DNA from: Rhodoferax sp. BLA1
GTDB taxonomy: Bacteria; Pseudomonadota; Gammaproteobacteria; Burkholderiales; Burkholderiaceae_C
Length of the DNA stretch: 64,000 bases
Direction: 5' to 3'
NCBI RefSeq assembly: GCF_013416775.1
Contig: NZ_SZVI01000012.1
Span: 186,001-250,000 of the forward strand
This document shows positions 42,142 through 50,774 of this stretch, in pieces; the stretch's first letter is position 1; each line of letters begins with the position of its first letter. The translations under genes and the position numbers were made by a program. The notes below the pieces were generated by a model, which was not told the DNA's origin, did not search any database, and was given only the letters and a program-made list of their open reading frames with translations.

Positions 42142-44210
42142 GCCAGAATATTTGGAGAGTTGGAAAAGTAAAAGAAATGCTCAGTGACGGAGTTTCTCTG
42201 TCAAAAAAGCATTGGCTTATTGTTCTAATTTTCTCGATTGTTATTTATTTATCCTTGGGTTTGGGGGGGGCTCCGTCAGCCGTTTATCGTGCAAGCATTG
42301 CACCTGCTGAAGATAGTAATGGCCCAGTAAAAGTAGTTTTCTATGACTCTCAGTACGAAGACTATCTGGCATCAGGCGCTCTGCAGCTCCCTTCATCAGG
42401 ATGGCGTGTAGCGACAGCAAGCGACTCGACAACTCTCACTGCAGAAGAGCGTTCGCCTCCTTTAGTTATTTATTCAGAAGGTGAACCCATTACCATCGGG
42501 TTGCTTCATTACGCCGATGCAGGGGTGGTTCGTGTAGCAGATGGCAATAATGTCGCAAAACTGATTTCACTGCGCAGAAGCTCTGAGTCCGTCTCCAATA
42601 TAACTGTTGGAGGCAAAACTTCTGACGTAATTCAATCTGGCATCGTTGATAAGCAATTTTCCGTTATTGCGCGAATAGGATTATTTTTTTTCATTTTTAT
42701 TTTACTTGTCTTGATTGCGAAGACGCAATTGAGGTGTAATCCGTGTCGGCTTGGTCAGGCTGGCACTGTAGGGTGGGGTGAAGTAGCATGTTTTGCAATT
42801 CCGTTACTCGTGTCGAGCACCTTCGTCTTGCTCGCGTATTGGCCGGGTAATGTAGCTTACGACGCGTCGTTACAGTGGCACCAAGCCATAACCAGAGGAA
42901 ACATGGATGCGCCGTTGGGAATATCCGCAACGCTGTTTCTGCGATTGTTTACGCATGTTTCGACAAATCCCTCTTGGGTAATCGTTGTGCAGAGCTCATT
43001 AAGCGCTTTGGGTGTAGCTTTTATATTAAAAGAATTACGTTTCAGAGGCGTTCCTCGTTGGGTGGCACAAACCTTCTCTTTGTTAATAGCGATACAACCA
43101 CAATATCCACTATTCTTTACTAATTTAGGCAAAGATGCCTTAAGTGCCGTGGGAATTATTTTTATGGCATGGTCATTGCTGTCGATTGTGCGTGAGCTAA
43201 AAACTGGTCGATTGAGGTACTTTTCTCTTTTGGTTTTTATATTCTCTGCTGTTTTTTCTGGAATGATGCGGGTCAACGTAATTCCAGCAACGGTGCTCAC
43301 GACAGTATTTTTTAGTATTTTTCTTTTTTATCAGGGGCGGCGAAATATAGGGCTGGTCGTTTTATTCGTATTTGTCCTGAGTGCAATATTTGTTCCAAAA
43401 GTGTCCTTTCTTCTTTCTGATGAAGGACAATCAACTGAAGTTGCTTCCAGTGATGTGAAGTCCAGTAATACGCAAATAATTTCACATGACAAAGGATTGC
43501 CATTCGGTTTGTTTGGTAATTTTTATATCTATCATCTTTTTAGTGCAGCAGTAAATAGCGGCGTCACCCTACAGGAGGCGGATACGCGGCTATTTTTCCA
43601 AATTGCACCACGCAACGCCTGGGAGAAATATGATTGTTTTATGACGGATACGACTTTTATCGGCGTTTCCGAGGGAATGCTTTTGAATCAGAGCCAGTAC
43701 AGTATTTTTTTGAAAGAACATCAGGCCGATTTGGCAGTTTCTATTTTTAATATTTTAAGAAAAAACCCTTCGATTTTTATAGATCGACAGGTTTGTATTT
43801 CAAAAGTGCTTTGGTATATAGGTTACAAGCAAAAGCCATTTCAGGCCACTTCCACATTAGGATATGACAATGTAACTAATGAATTCAAGCTGATTGCGGG
43901 TAATAATGGTTCTTTAATTTCTGAGAAATCAAGGTCTGCCATACATAAATATGTGTTGTGGTCCGAGAAGAAATCAAATTTTTGGTTTTTTTGGAAACCG
44001 GCGCTCGTGTTCTACATGGGCTTGTTTTGTGCTCTGGTTTGCTTGACCGTAAAGCGTGACATCGGATTACTTTTATTGCTTTTTTTGCCAATTGTGATGA
44101 TATGCGTGTTGGCCCTAGTCATACCGTTTCCTGCATATCGATATGCATATCCAGCGACTTTGTTAATGACCTTGCTATGCACACTTGGATTCGTCTCGAC
44201 TGACAGTTAA
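42138..44210 (+). CDS. Large polytopic membrane protein, GT-C-like
   Basis: 690 residues, not clearly recognised. One membrane segment near residues 25-45 is followed by a periplasmic domain of about 130 residues, then about ten membrane segments from residue 180. AYWPGNVAYDASLQWHQAI sits at the start of the first large loop, as in GT-C transferases that use lipid-phosphate sugars, and a second soluble segment lies at about 440-590. With the ArnE-like, DPM1-like and DUF2304 genes it could transfer a sugar from a lipid phosphate to the glycan in the periplasm. A Wzy-type polymerase is a second possibility. AT-rich. Confidence 0.6.
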   Translation: MSQNIWRVGKVKEMLSDGVSLSKKHWLIVLIFSIVIYLSLGLGGAPSAVYRASIAPAEDSNGPVKVVFYDSQYEDYLASGALQLPSSGWRVATASDSTTLTAEERSPPLVIYSEGEPITIGLLHYADAGVVRVADGNNVAKLISLRRSSESVSNITVGGKTSDVIQSGIVDKQFSVIARIGLFFFIFILLVLIAKTQLRCNPCRLGQAGTVGWGEVACFAIPLLVSSTFVLLAYWPGNVAYDASLQWHQAITRGNMDAPLGISATLFLRLFTHVSTNPSWVIVVQSSLSALGVAFILKELRFRGVPRWVAQTFSLLIAIQPQYPLFFTNLGKDALSAVGIIFMAWSLLSIVRELKTGRLRYFSLLVFIFSAVFSGMMRVNVIPATVLTTVFFSIFLFYQGRRNIGLVVLFVFVLSAIFVPKVSFLLSDEGQSTEVASSDVKSSNTQIISHDKGLPFGLFGNFYIYHLFSAAVNSGVTLQEADTRLFFQIAPRNAWEKYDCFMTDTTFIGVSEGMLLNQSQYSIFLKEHQADLAVSIFNILRKNPSIFIDRQVCISKVLWYIGYKQKPFQATSTLGYDNVTNEFKLIAGNNGSLISEKSRSAIHKYVLWSEKKSNFWFFWKPALVFYMGLFCALVCLTVKRDIGLLLLLFLPIVMICVLALVIPFPAYRYAYPATLLMTLLCTLGFVSTDS

Positions 44211-44230
44211 TTGCGGGCTCCGGAAAAACC

Positions 44231-45286
44231 ATGCCATTAATAGTTGTAAACAAGCGTATCTTATGGGCGGATGCCTGCCGTGTATGGGCAATTTTTGGGG
44301 TGCTGTTAATTCACTCCAGTGGTGAAGTTTTTTATAGCTACGGAAAGATCCCTATCGGCTATTGGTTATCAGCTAATTTATTGGATTCTTTAGCCAGAGT
44401 GGCGGTGCCGCTATTTGTAATGATTTCTGGTTCTTTGCTGCTAAACTCTCCTGACATCTACTCTATAAGTTTGTTTAATATCAGCAGGCGTGTTGGAAAA
44501 GTTTTGCTTCCGCTCGTTGTTTGGAGTATGGTTTACCTATGGTGGGTGGATTCAAATACGCCTGCCAAAATAATTGATCCATCCGAATGGCTGCAAAAAT
44601 TTCTATCCCAGCCTGTTATGTATCATTTATGGTTTGCCTATATGATTGTCGGCTTGTACGTGTTGTTGCCGATTTTTCAAGTAATTTTTAAAGCTTGCGA
44701 AAGTAGTCATCAATTTCAAAGGTATTTTCTTGCTGTTTGGATGATTATTAACTGCCTTAGCATTTATGTTCCAATGCCATTTACCTCGCCGATGCAGATT
44801 TCCATGGTATTTGGCTACGGCGGTTACTTTATCCTTGGGGGATTGCTCAGTTCGACGCGTTGGATCAATGTTGCATTATTTAAATGGGCGACACTTTATT
44901 TAACAGGAGTTCTTGCAACCTTTTTGATCACATGGATACGAACCAAAAGCACGGGGATTCCAGACGAGTTGGCGTATGCGTATTTTAGTCCCAATGTATT
45001 GTTCGCGTCGATTGGTGCATTTATGATGATTCGTAAAATTCAATTTTCGAACGAATTGGGTTCGTACTTTTTAAAAATGCTTAGTGATGCGAGCTTCTTT
45101 GTATATTTCGTGCATGTTTTGTTGCTCGAGTTTCTTCGCTATGGAACCTTTGGATTGCAGATATCCACAAGTGAGATTCATCCAGCTATTTCCATTCCAA
45201 TATTGGCGCTTGCAGTTTTTATATTTAGCCTTGCTGGGGCTGTGGTTTTCAGAATGATTCCAGGTAGCCGCCGATTTTTGGGTTGA
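44231..45286 (+). CDS. Acyltransferase family 3 (WecH/OafA-like)
   Basis: 351-residue integral membrane O-acyltransferase, with about ten hydrophobic segments. The family signature is in WADACRVWAIFGVLLIHSSG (conserved histidine in the first segment) and RVAVPLFVMISGSLLL. It closely follows the WecH-type layout without an extra C-terminal SGNH domain. It probably O-acetylates a sugar of the glycan. It is followed by a 52-base gap. Confidence 0.85.
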   Translation: MPLIVVNKRILWADACRVWAIFGVLLIHSSGEVFYSYGKIPIGYWLSANLLDSLARVAVPLFVMISGSLLLNSPDIYSISLFNISRRVGKVLLPLVVWSMVYLWWVDSNTPAKIIDPSEWLQKFLSQPVMYHLWFAYMIVGLYVLLPIFQVIFKACESSHQFQRYFLAVWMIINCLSIYVPMPFTSPMQISMVFGYGGYFILGGLLSSTRWINVALFKWATLYLTGVLATFLITWIRTKSTGIPDELAYAYFSPNVLFASIGAFMMIRKIQFSNELGSYFLKMLSDASFFVYFVHVLLLEFLRYGTFGLQISTSEIHPAISIPILALAVFIFSLAGAVVFRMIPGSRRFLG

Positions 45287-45338
45287 GAAAATTTGCTTGT
45301 GACAGGATAGTTTTAATAATGAAGATGCGAGGATATAA

Positions 45339-46583
45339 ATGAGCATTACACAGCTTTCGCCTGCCAAGGGACGAATTCTGCTGTTTAGCTATGCGTTTCC
45401 GCCGATGCAAGTGCAAATGACTGCAGCGGTGTACAAGCCTATGGCTGCTATTGCCCGCGCAGGCTTTGCGGTGGATGTCGTTTGTGCTGATTCATTTTGC
45501 AGCGAACTACCGCTGGATAGAAGTCTTTTGCCGTTTGCAGAAAATACATTTGGTGCCATTACCCGTCTTCGACCATCTTCCGGACTGGTTGGGCGCTTGC
45601 GTAATGCGTCGCGCATATTCGCAAGGGTTCCAGATCTCATGACCGTACTTCATGAATCCGCTTACGGGACGCTCATGGATATGGATCTGAGTGGCTACGA
45701 TGCGGTTATGACTTGGTCCCCTTTTCATTCGATTAACGCCGTAATGGCGAAGGTCAAAAAGGCTCGCCGCAACGTTCGTTGGATTGCTCAGTTCAGTGAC
45801 CCTTGGGTAGGAAACCCGCTTGAGGTCAGCCGATTCACCAAGTTTTGGAACGAGCGCAACGAGCCGATTACGGTCAATTTGGCGGATGCCATCGTACATA
45901 GTTCGCGCTATTCACTTGATCTGATGCTGAGAAACCATCCCGTGGAAATCCAGCGTAAAACCGCCGTCATACCGCATGCCTATGATGATGCACTCTTTCC
46001 ACAACGCGCCAAATCCATAAACAACAAAATTGTTATGCGTTATGTCGGCGTGCTGTACGGGCGCCGGTCACCCGAGCCTTTATTTCGCGCAATGGTGGGG
46101 CTATTTGCGCGGCGTCCGGATTTGAGAGGCAAGTTGTGTATTGAATTTGTCGGCAGAGTTCCACAAGAGATGCTGCAGACACAAGCGGCTTTGGGCCTAC
46201 CCGAAGACATTCTACGTTCGGTTGATAACGTATCCTTTGTGGAATCGCTGGCAAAGATGTACGATGCCGATATCTTGGTGTTAATCGAGGCAGATGTTCG
46301 CCAGAATCTGTTCCTGCCAAGCAAGCTTTCTGACTACATGGGTGCCCGCACCCCGATCGTTGGTCTGGTTCCACCGGGTGGTTCAGAGGACGCCCTCAAG
46401 CAGTTGGGGTGTTGGATGGCAAAGCCTAGCGACATTGATGGTATTTCTCGCGCGATAGAAGGAGCTGTGAGTCACGTGATGACCCGCCCTGATGCGCGGT
46501 GGTGTGATGAGTCCTATAGAAACACCTTTAGCGGCACCCAAGTTGCCTGTCAGTTTGCCGACATCGTTGCCCGACTGCAATGA
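45339..46583 (+). CDS. Glycosyltransferase, GT-B fold
   Basis: 414 residues. The N-terminal half begins ILLFSYAFPPMQVQMTAAVY, typical of GT4 enzymes that start on an FPP-type loop, with AQFSDPWVGNPLEV in the middle. The donor half has VGVLYGRRSPEPLFRAM and LPSKLSDYMGARTPIVGLVP, the position of the donor-phosphate loop. The nearby gene overlap (ATGA) couples it to the next transferase. Confidence 0.8.
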   Translation: MSITQLSPAKGRILLFSYAFPPMQVQMTAAVYKPMAAIARAGFAVDVVCADSFCSELPLDRSLLPFAENTFGAITRLRPSSGLVGRLRNASRIFARVPDLMTVLHESAYGTLMDMDLSGYDAVMTWSPFHSINAVMAKVKKARRNVRWIAQFSDPWVGNPLEVSRFTKFWNERNEPITVNLADAIVHSSRYSLDLMLRNHPVEIQRKTAVIPHAYDDALFPQRAKSINNKIVMRYVGVLYGRRSPEPLFRAMVGLFARRPDLRGKLCIEFVGRVPQEMLQTQAALGLPEDILRSVDNVSFVESLAKMYDADILVLIEADVRQNLFLPSKLSDYMGARTPIVGLVPPGGSEDALKQLGCWMAKPSDIDGISRAIEGAVSHVMTRPDARWCDESYRNTFSGTQVACQFADIVARLQ

Positions 46584-47620
46584 TGAGCGAGAAGTTCGTC
46601 CTTTTCGCGCCCGGCGTGCACACCGGAGGAGGTTATACGCTTCTGAAAGAGTTGCTTGCGACTTGGCCAACGGACCGTTCGATTTTTGCCTTTTTGGATG
46701 TCCGTGCGCCAGAGACGCGATCGCTTCCGGTCGGGTCTCATGTAATCTGGGTTTGGCCACGCATATTGAATCGTTTGTGGGCTGAGTGGCAACTGCAGCG
46801 GAATTGTGTGGCTGGAGATACGGTTTTGTGTTTTCATGGTTTGCCGCCGCTTCTAAATCTTCGTGGATATGTCGTTGTTTTTGTGCAAAACAGACTCCTG
46901 TTTGATTCGAGTTCCCTGCGTGGGTATCCACTTTTGACGAGGTTTCGCTTGGGGTGTGAACGCTGGTGGACTCGTGCAATGATGCGAAATTGCGATAGAT
47001 ACATTGTGCAAACGCCCTCAATGGAAACCGTTGTTCGACGTCGCTTAGGTCGCCAGGCTGCAATTTCGATATCGCCGTACATGCCCAGGGCCTTGGGTTC
47101 ATCATTAGGACTTGCTGCAGCAGATTGTTCGTGGAAATTTGATTTTGTATATGTTGCGAGTGGTGATAAACATAAAAACCATGGCAACTTACTTATAGCT
47201 TGGCGTTTGTTAGCTGAGCAGGGGGTTAAGCCTTCGTTGGCACTTACGGTGGATGCTATAAATCATCCACTCGTTGCTGAAGAAATCGCGAAGCAAACAA
47301 AAATTTACAGTTTGAATATCATTAACTTAGGCAAAGTGGTGAGTGATGATATTCCAATTCTTTATGGAGCTTCCTCTGCTTTGATATTCCCGTCAAAGGT
47401 TGAATCATTCGGCTTACCACTCATTGAAGCTAGTCAAATCGGGCTACCCGTATTGGCTCCTGAACTTGACTACGTACGTGATGTCGTTGAACCCATTGAA
47501 ACTTTTGACCCTGAATCCCCTACGTCTATAGCTAGGGCTGTGAGGCGGTTTCTCAGAAATCCAGATAAGCCCACTCCTGTGGGCACAGTAAAAGATTTTT
47601 TAACAGAAGTATTCAGATGA
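46580..47620 (+). CDS. Glycosyltransferase, GT4-like
   Basis: 346 residues. FVYVASGDKHKNHGNLLIAW is the donor-domain start, and IFPSKVESFGLPLIEASQIG carries the E-x7-E motif of GT4 enzymes. The acceptor half is shorter than usual and begins with APGVHTGGGYTLLKELLATW. Base composition becomes AT-rich again in its second half, grading into the next gene. Confidence 0.82.
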   Translation: MMSEKFVLFAPGVHTGGGYTLLKELLATWPTDRSIFAFLDVRAPETRSLPVGSHVIWVWPRILNRLWAEWQLQRNCVAGDTVLCFHGLPPLLNLRGYVVVFVQNRLLFDSSSLRGYPLLTRFRLGCERWWTRAMMRNCDRYIVQTPSMETVVRRRLGRQAAISISPYMPRALGSSLGLAAADCSWKFDFVYVASGDKHKNHGNLLIAWRLLAEQGVKPSLALTVDAINHPLVAEEIAKQTKIYSLNIINLGKVVSDDIPILYGASSALIFPSKVESFGLPLIEASQIGLPVLAPELDYVRDVVEPIETFDPESPTSIARAVRRFLRNPDKPTPVGTVKDFLTEVFR

Positions 47621-48864
47621 AAATATTGATCTGGACACAGTATTTTTGGCCTGAAAATTTTCATATTAATACAGTTGCATTTGATCTCAAAGCACGAGGG
47701 GTTGATGTTACAGTACTGACTGGAAAGCCTAATTACCCAGGTGGGAGAGTATTTGATGGTTACAAGGCTTCAGGTCTCAAAAGAGAAGAATGCTCTGGCA
47801 TTGAGGTAATCCGAATTCCCTTGGTACCAAGAGGAGGAGCAAGAAAAGGAATTGCTCTTAATTATCTTTCTTTCGTCGTATCCGGGTATTTGTTTGCACC
47901 ATATGCTCTGCGTGGCAGAGAATTTGACATTGTTTTTGTTTATGCGCCTTCGCCCTTGCTGCAGGCACTTCCAGCGATATTTATATCTTGGCTAAAACGC
48001 GCGCCGCTGATGATTTGGGTTCAAGATATTTGGCCCGATGTCTTGGTCGCAACTGGTGTCACAAAAAACAGATGGATTTTGCGCGCAGTTGGAATTGTAG
48101 TGCGCTATATTTATCAATTCTCAGATTCGATTCTGATTCAGTCTGAAGGGTTTCGCGCATCCGTCGAGCGCTGGACAAGCAGAAAAGATCGCATCCGATT
48201 TTTTCCAAATTCAGCCGATGATCAATCGCAAATACATGTGAATTCGGAAAAAAATGTTCAGCTATCCAAGAAAATTGCTGAAAAATTTTCTATCGTATTT
48301 GCTGGAAATATTGGTTCTGCGCAAGCTTGCGAGATAATTATTGATGCGGCTAAGCTTTTGCAAAATGTACCCTCTATTATTTTCCATTTGGTGGGTAGTG
48401 GTAGTATGGCCGACTTAGTATGTCGCAGTATTGCTGAAAATAAATTACCGAATGTGACGATGATTGGCAGGATGCCAGCGGAGGATATGCCTTTAATTTT
48501 TTCAAAGGCATCTGTTTTGCTTCTGACCTTGCGAGATGAGCCCGCGTTGTCATCAACTATTCCGAGCAAGCTCCAAAGCTACCTGGCAGCAGGGAGGCCG
48601 GTAATAGCCAGTTGCAACGGTGAAGCAGCAAGTGTTGTAGCAAAAGCTAACGCGGGACTTGCTTGCCCCGCCGGAGACGCGACTGCATTGGCAGATGCGG
48701 TATTGAAACTCTTCCAAATGACACCTGAAGAGCGTTCGCGTCTTGGTGAAAATGGTAGAGCATATTTTGAGGCTCATTATCGGCTACAAAGTCGTATTAC
48801 TGAGCTGGTGACGCATATCCAAGATGTCATTGCACGGTATCAGTTTCCAGGCAGACAGGCATGA
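47617..48864 (+). CDS. Glycosyltransferase, WbuB-like
   Basis: 415-residue GT4 enzyme. WTQYFWPENFHINTVAFDL at the start and TGKPNYPGGRVFDGY resemble WbuB/WcaI-type transferases; WbuB in E. coli O26 is linked with L-FucNAc transfer, which fits the amino-sugar genes at the start of this locus. DIWPDVLVATG and SKLQSYLAAGRPVIAS (donor loop) are further landmarks. In related clusters the next genes are a C4-reductase and an initiating transferase; here only a broken epimerase start follows, and the intact ones lie 8.6 kb away. Confidence 0.82.
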   Translation: MKILIWTQYFWPENFHINTVAFDLKARGVDVTVLTGKPNYPGGRVFDGYKASGLKREECSGIEVIRIPLVPRGGARKGIALNYLSFVVSGYLFAPYALRGREFDIVFVYAPSPLLQALPAIFISWLKRAPLMIWVQDIWPDVLVATGVTKNRWILRAVGIVVRYIYQFSDSILIQSEGFRASVERWTSRKDRIRFFPNSADDQSQIHVNSEKNVQLSKKIAEKFSIVFAGNIGSAQACEIIIDAAKLLQNVPSIIFHLVGSGSMADLVCRSIAENKLPNVTMIGRMPAEDMPLIFSKASVLLLTLRDEPALSSTIPSKLQSYLAAGRPVIASCNGEAASVVAKANAGLACPAGDATALADAVLKLFQMTPEERSRLGENGRAYFEAHYRLQSRITELVTHIQDVIARYQFPGRQA

Positions 48865-48929
48865 GAGTTCATGTCACAGGTGTAATTGGGCTAATTTGGC
48901 AGAGGCCTGATGTCTCTCGTTGGTGATGT
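48861..48929 (+). pseudogene. Remnant of an epimerase/reductase start
   Basis: Overlapping the previous stop as ATGA, 22 codons read MRVHVTGVIGLIWQRP and stop after six more. The opening matches the glycine-rich N-terminus of NAD-dependent epimerases (compare MKCLVTGASGFVG of the intact gene at 57.5 kb), then the frame is lost. The next 155 bases hold no gene. Confidence 0.55.
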
Positions 48930-49084
48930 TTGAGTTGTGCTTAAAAGTTTTTTTGAAAGTACGTCAATTGGTTGTCGGTCCAATCCAGCAGTATCAGAAA
49001 TCTTACGAAGTTGTGTCGAACTTTTGGGTGCATTCACCGCAGAATTACACGAGTGAGTTGACGTCGCTGTGATAATTGAGCGCT

Positions 49085-50191
49085 ATGTCTAAGCCGATCT
49101 ATGTCACCCAACCCTATCTTCCGCCGCTTGAAGATTTCATGCCCTACCTCGAAGAAATCTGGGTTAACAAGATACTCACCAACGGAGGTCCATTTCATCA
49201 GCAACTTGAACGTGCCTTGTGCGAGTACCTTGGCGTCAAACACATAAGTCTGTTCACGAACGGAACCATCGCGCTGGTGACCGCCCTGCAGGCACTTCGC
49301 ATAGCGGGTGAGGTCATTACCACGCCTTACTCCTTTGTGGCGACGGCACATTCTCTGCTGTGGAATGGCATCAAACCCGTGTTTGTGGACGTAGATCCCA
49401 ATACGCTGAACCTTGACCCCGCCAAAATTGAGGCTGCCATCACGCCGCACACCACAGCCATCATGCCGGTGCATTGTTACGGCCAACCTTGCGATGTGGA
49501 GGCCATCCAAAGGATTGCCGACAACTACAACTTGCGGATCATTTATGACGCTGCCCACGCCTTTGGTGTGAGGGACAAAACGGGCAGTGTGTTGAATCAT
49601 GGCGATTTGTCGGTGCTGAGCTTTCACGCCACCAAGGTGTTCAACACGTTTGAAGGTGGAGCCATCATCTGCCCTGACGCAAAGACCAAACAGCGCATTG
49701 ACCATCTCAAGAACTTTGGTTTTGTGGACGAAGTCACTGTGGTGGCTCCAGGTATCAACGGAAAAATGAGTGAAATCAACGCCGCCTTTGGTGTGTTGCA
49801 GCTCAAGCACATTGACGATGCGCTTGCCAGGCGCAAAGAAATTGATAGCGCCTACCGCAAACAGCTAAACAGCCTAGAAGGTATCAGGTGTTTAAATGAA
49901 GCTGATGGAATCAAAGCTAACTATTCTTACTTTCCTGTTCTGGTGCAGCCGGATTTCCCGTTGAGCCGTGATAATTTGTACCAAAAGCTCAAAGATCAGG
50001 GCATTTATGCTCGCAGATACTTCTACCCACTTATTTCGGACTTTCCTATGTACCGCAGCATGCCATCTGCGCAGCGCGACAACCTGCCAGTGGCCGCAGA
50101 TGCTGCGAGCAAAGTTTTGTGTTTGCCGATCTACCCGGCACTGGCCGTTCTAGACCAGCAGCGTGTCATTGACATACTCCGCAGAGTTTGA
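49085..50191 (+). CDS. DegT/DnrJ/EryC1/StrS aminotransferase
   Basis: PLP-dependent sugar aminotransferase, 368 residues from the ATG (an in-frame TTG lies three codons earlier). LFTNGTIALVTALQALRI, DAAHAFGV and SFHATKVFNTFEGG show the fold; K184 in HATK is the expected PLP lysine. It likely aminates a dTDP- or UDP-4-keto-6-deoxy sugar, since an acetyltransferase follows three bases later. No rmlA or rmlB gene lies in the window, so the keto sugar must come from the WbpM-like dehydratase here or from genes elsewhere. Confidence 0.88.
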   Translation: MSKPIYVTQPYLPPLEDFMPYLEEIWVNKILTNGGPFHQQLERALCEYLGVKHISLFTNGTIALVTALQALRIAGEVITTPYSFVATAHSLLWNGIKPVFVDVDPNTLNLDPAKIEAAITPHTTAIMPVHCYGQPCDVEAIQRIADNYNLRIIYDAAHAFGVRDKTGSVLNHGDLSVLSFHATKVFNTFEGGAIICPDAKTKQRIDHLKNFGFVDEVTVVAPGINGKMSEINAAFGVLQLKHIDDALARRKEIDSAYRKQLNSLEGIRCLNEADGIKANYSYFPVLVQPDFPLSRDNLYQKLKDQGIYARRYFYPLISDFPMYRSMPSAQRDNLPVAADAASKVLCLPIYPALAVLDQQRVIDILRRV

Positions 50192-50194
50192 GCT

Positions 50195-50764
50195 ATGGCC
50201 ATGTTAAGCCGTGAGGCGATTTATGCGTTGGGGTTTGCTGCCGTTGGTGACAACGTTCAAATTTCAGACAAAGCCTCTTTTTACGGCGTGAGTCGCATTG
50301 TTCTTGGCAACCAGGTGCGCATTGACGACTTTTGTGTCCTCGCCGCTGGCATCGGGGGGATCGTGGTGGGCAATTACGTACATATTGCCGTGAGCTCATC
50401 ACTGATTGGCGCTGGCACGATCACTCTGGCAGACTTCAGCGGGCTGTCATCGCGCGTTTCGGTTTACTCCAGCAGTGATGATTACTCTGGTGCAAGCCTG
50501 ACCAATCCCACCGTTCCAAGTGAGTTCACGGGAGTCACCCATGCAGCTGTGTCTCTTGGCAAGCACGTCATTGTGGGTAGTGGTAGTGTCATCCTGCCAG
50601 GAGTTACGCTGGAAGATGGTGTGGCGGTCGGCGCACTCAGCTTGGTCAACCGCGACTGCAAGGCTTTTGGCATCTACGCGGGTAACCCGGCACGCCGGAT
50701 CAGCGAGCGCAAACGTGATCTGCTGCTGCTAGAGCAGCAGTTCATGGTGGGTCAGGTGCGTTAG
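50195..50764 (+). CDS. Hexapeptide-repeat acetyltransferase
   Basis: 189-residue left-handed beta-helix acyltransferase. Hexapeptide turns are visible from VGDNVQISDKASFYG through VRIDDFCVLAAGIGGIVVG, and VSLGKHVIVGSGSVILPGVTLEDG. GNPARRI closes the helix as in the CatB/LacA group. With the aminotransferase before it, it probably N-acylates the new amino group (VioB/QdtC-like); O-acetylation is the alternative. Confidence 0.82.
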   Translation: MAMLSREAIYALGFAAVGDNVQISDKASFYGVSRIVLGNQVRIDDFCVLAAGIGGIVVGNYVHIAVSSSLIGAGTITLADFSGLSSRVSVYSSSDDYSGASLTNPTVPSEFTGVTHAAVSLGKHVIVGSGSVILPGVTLEDGVAVGALSLVNRDCKAFGIYAGNPARRISERKRDLLLLEQQFMVGQVR

Positions 50765-50774
50765 ACACAATTCG

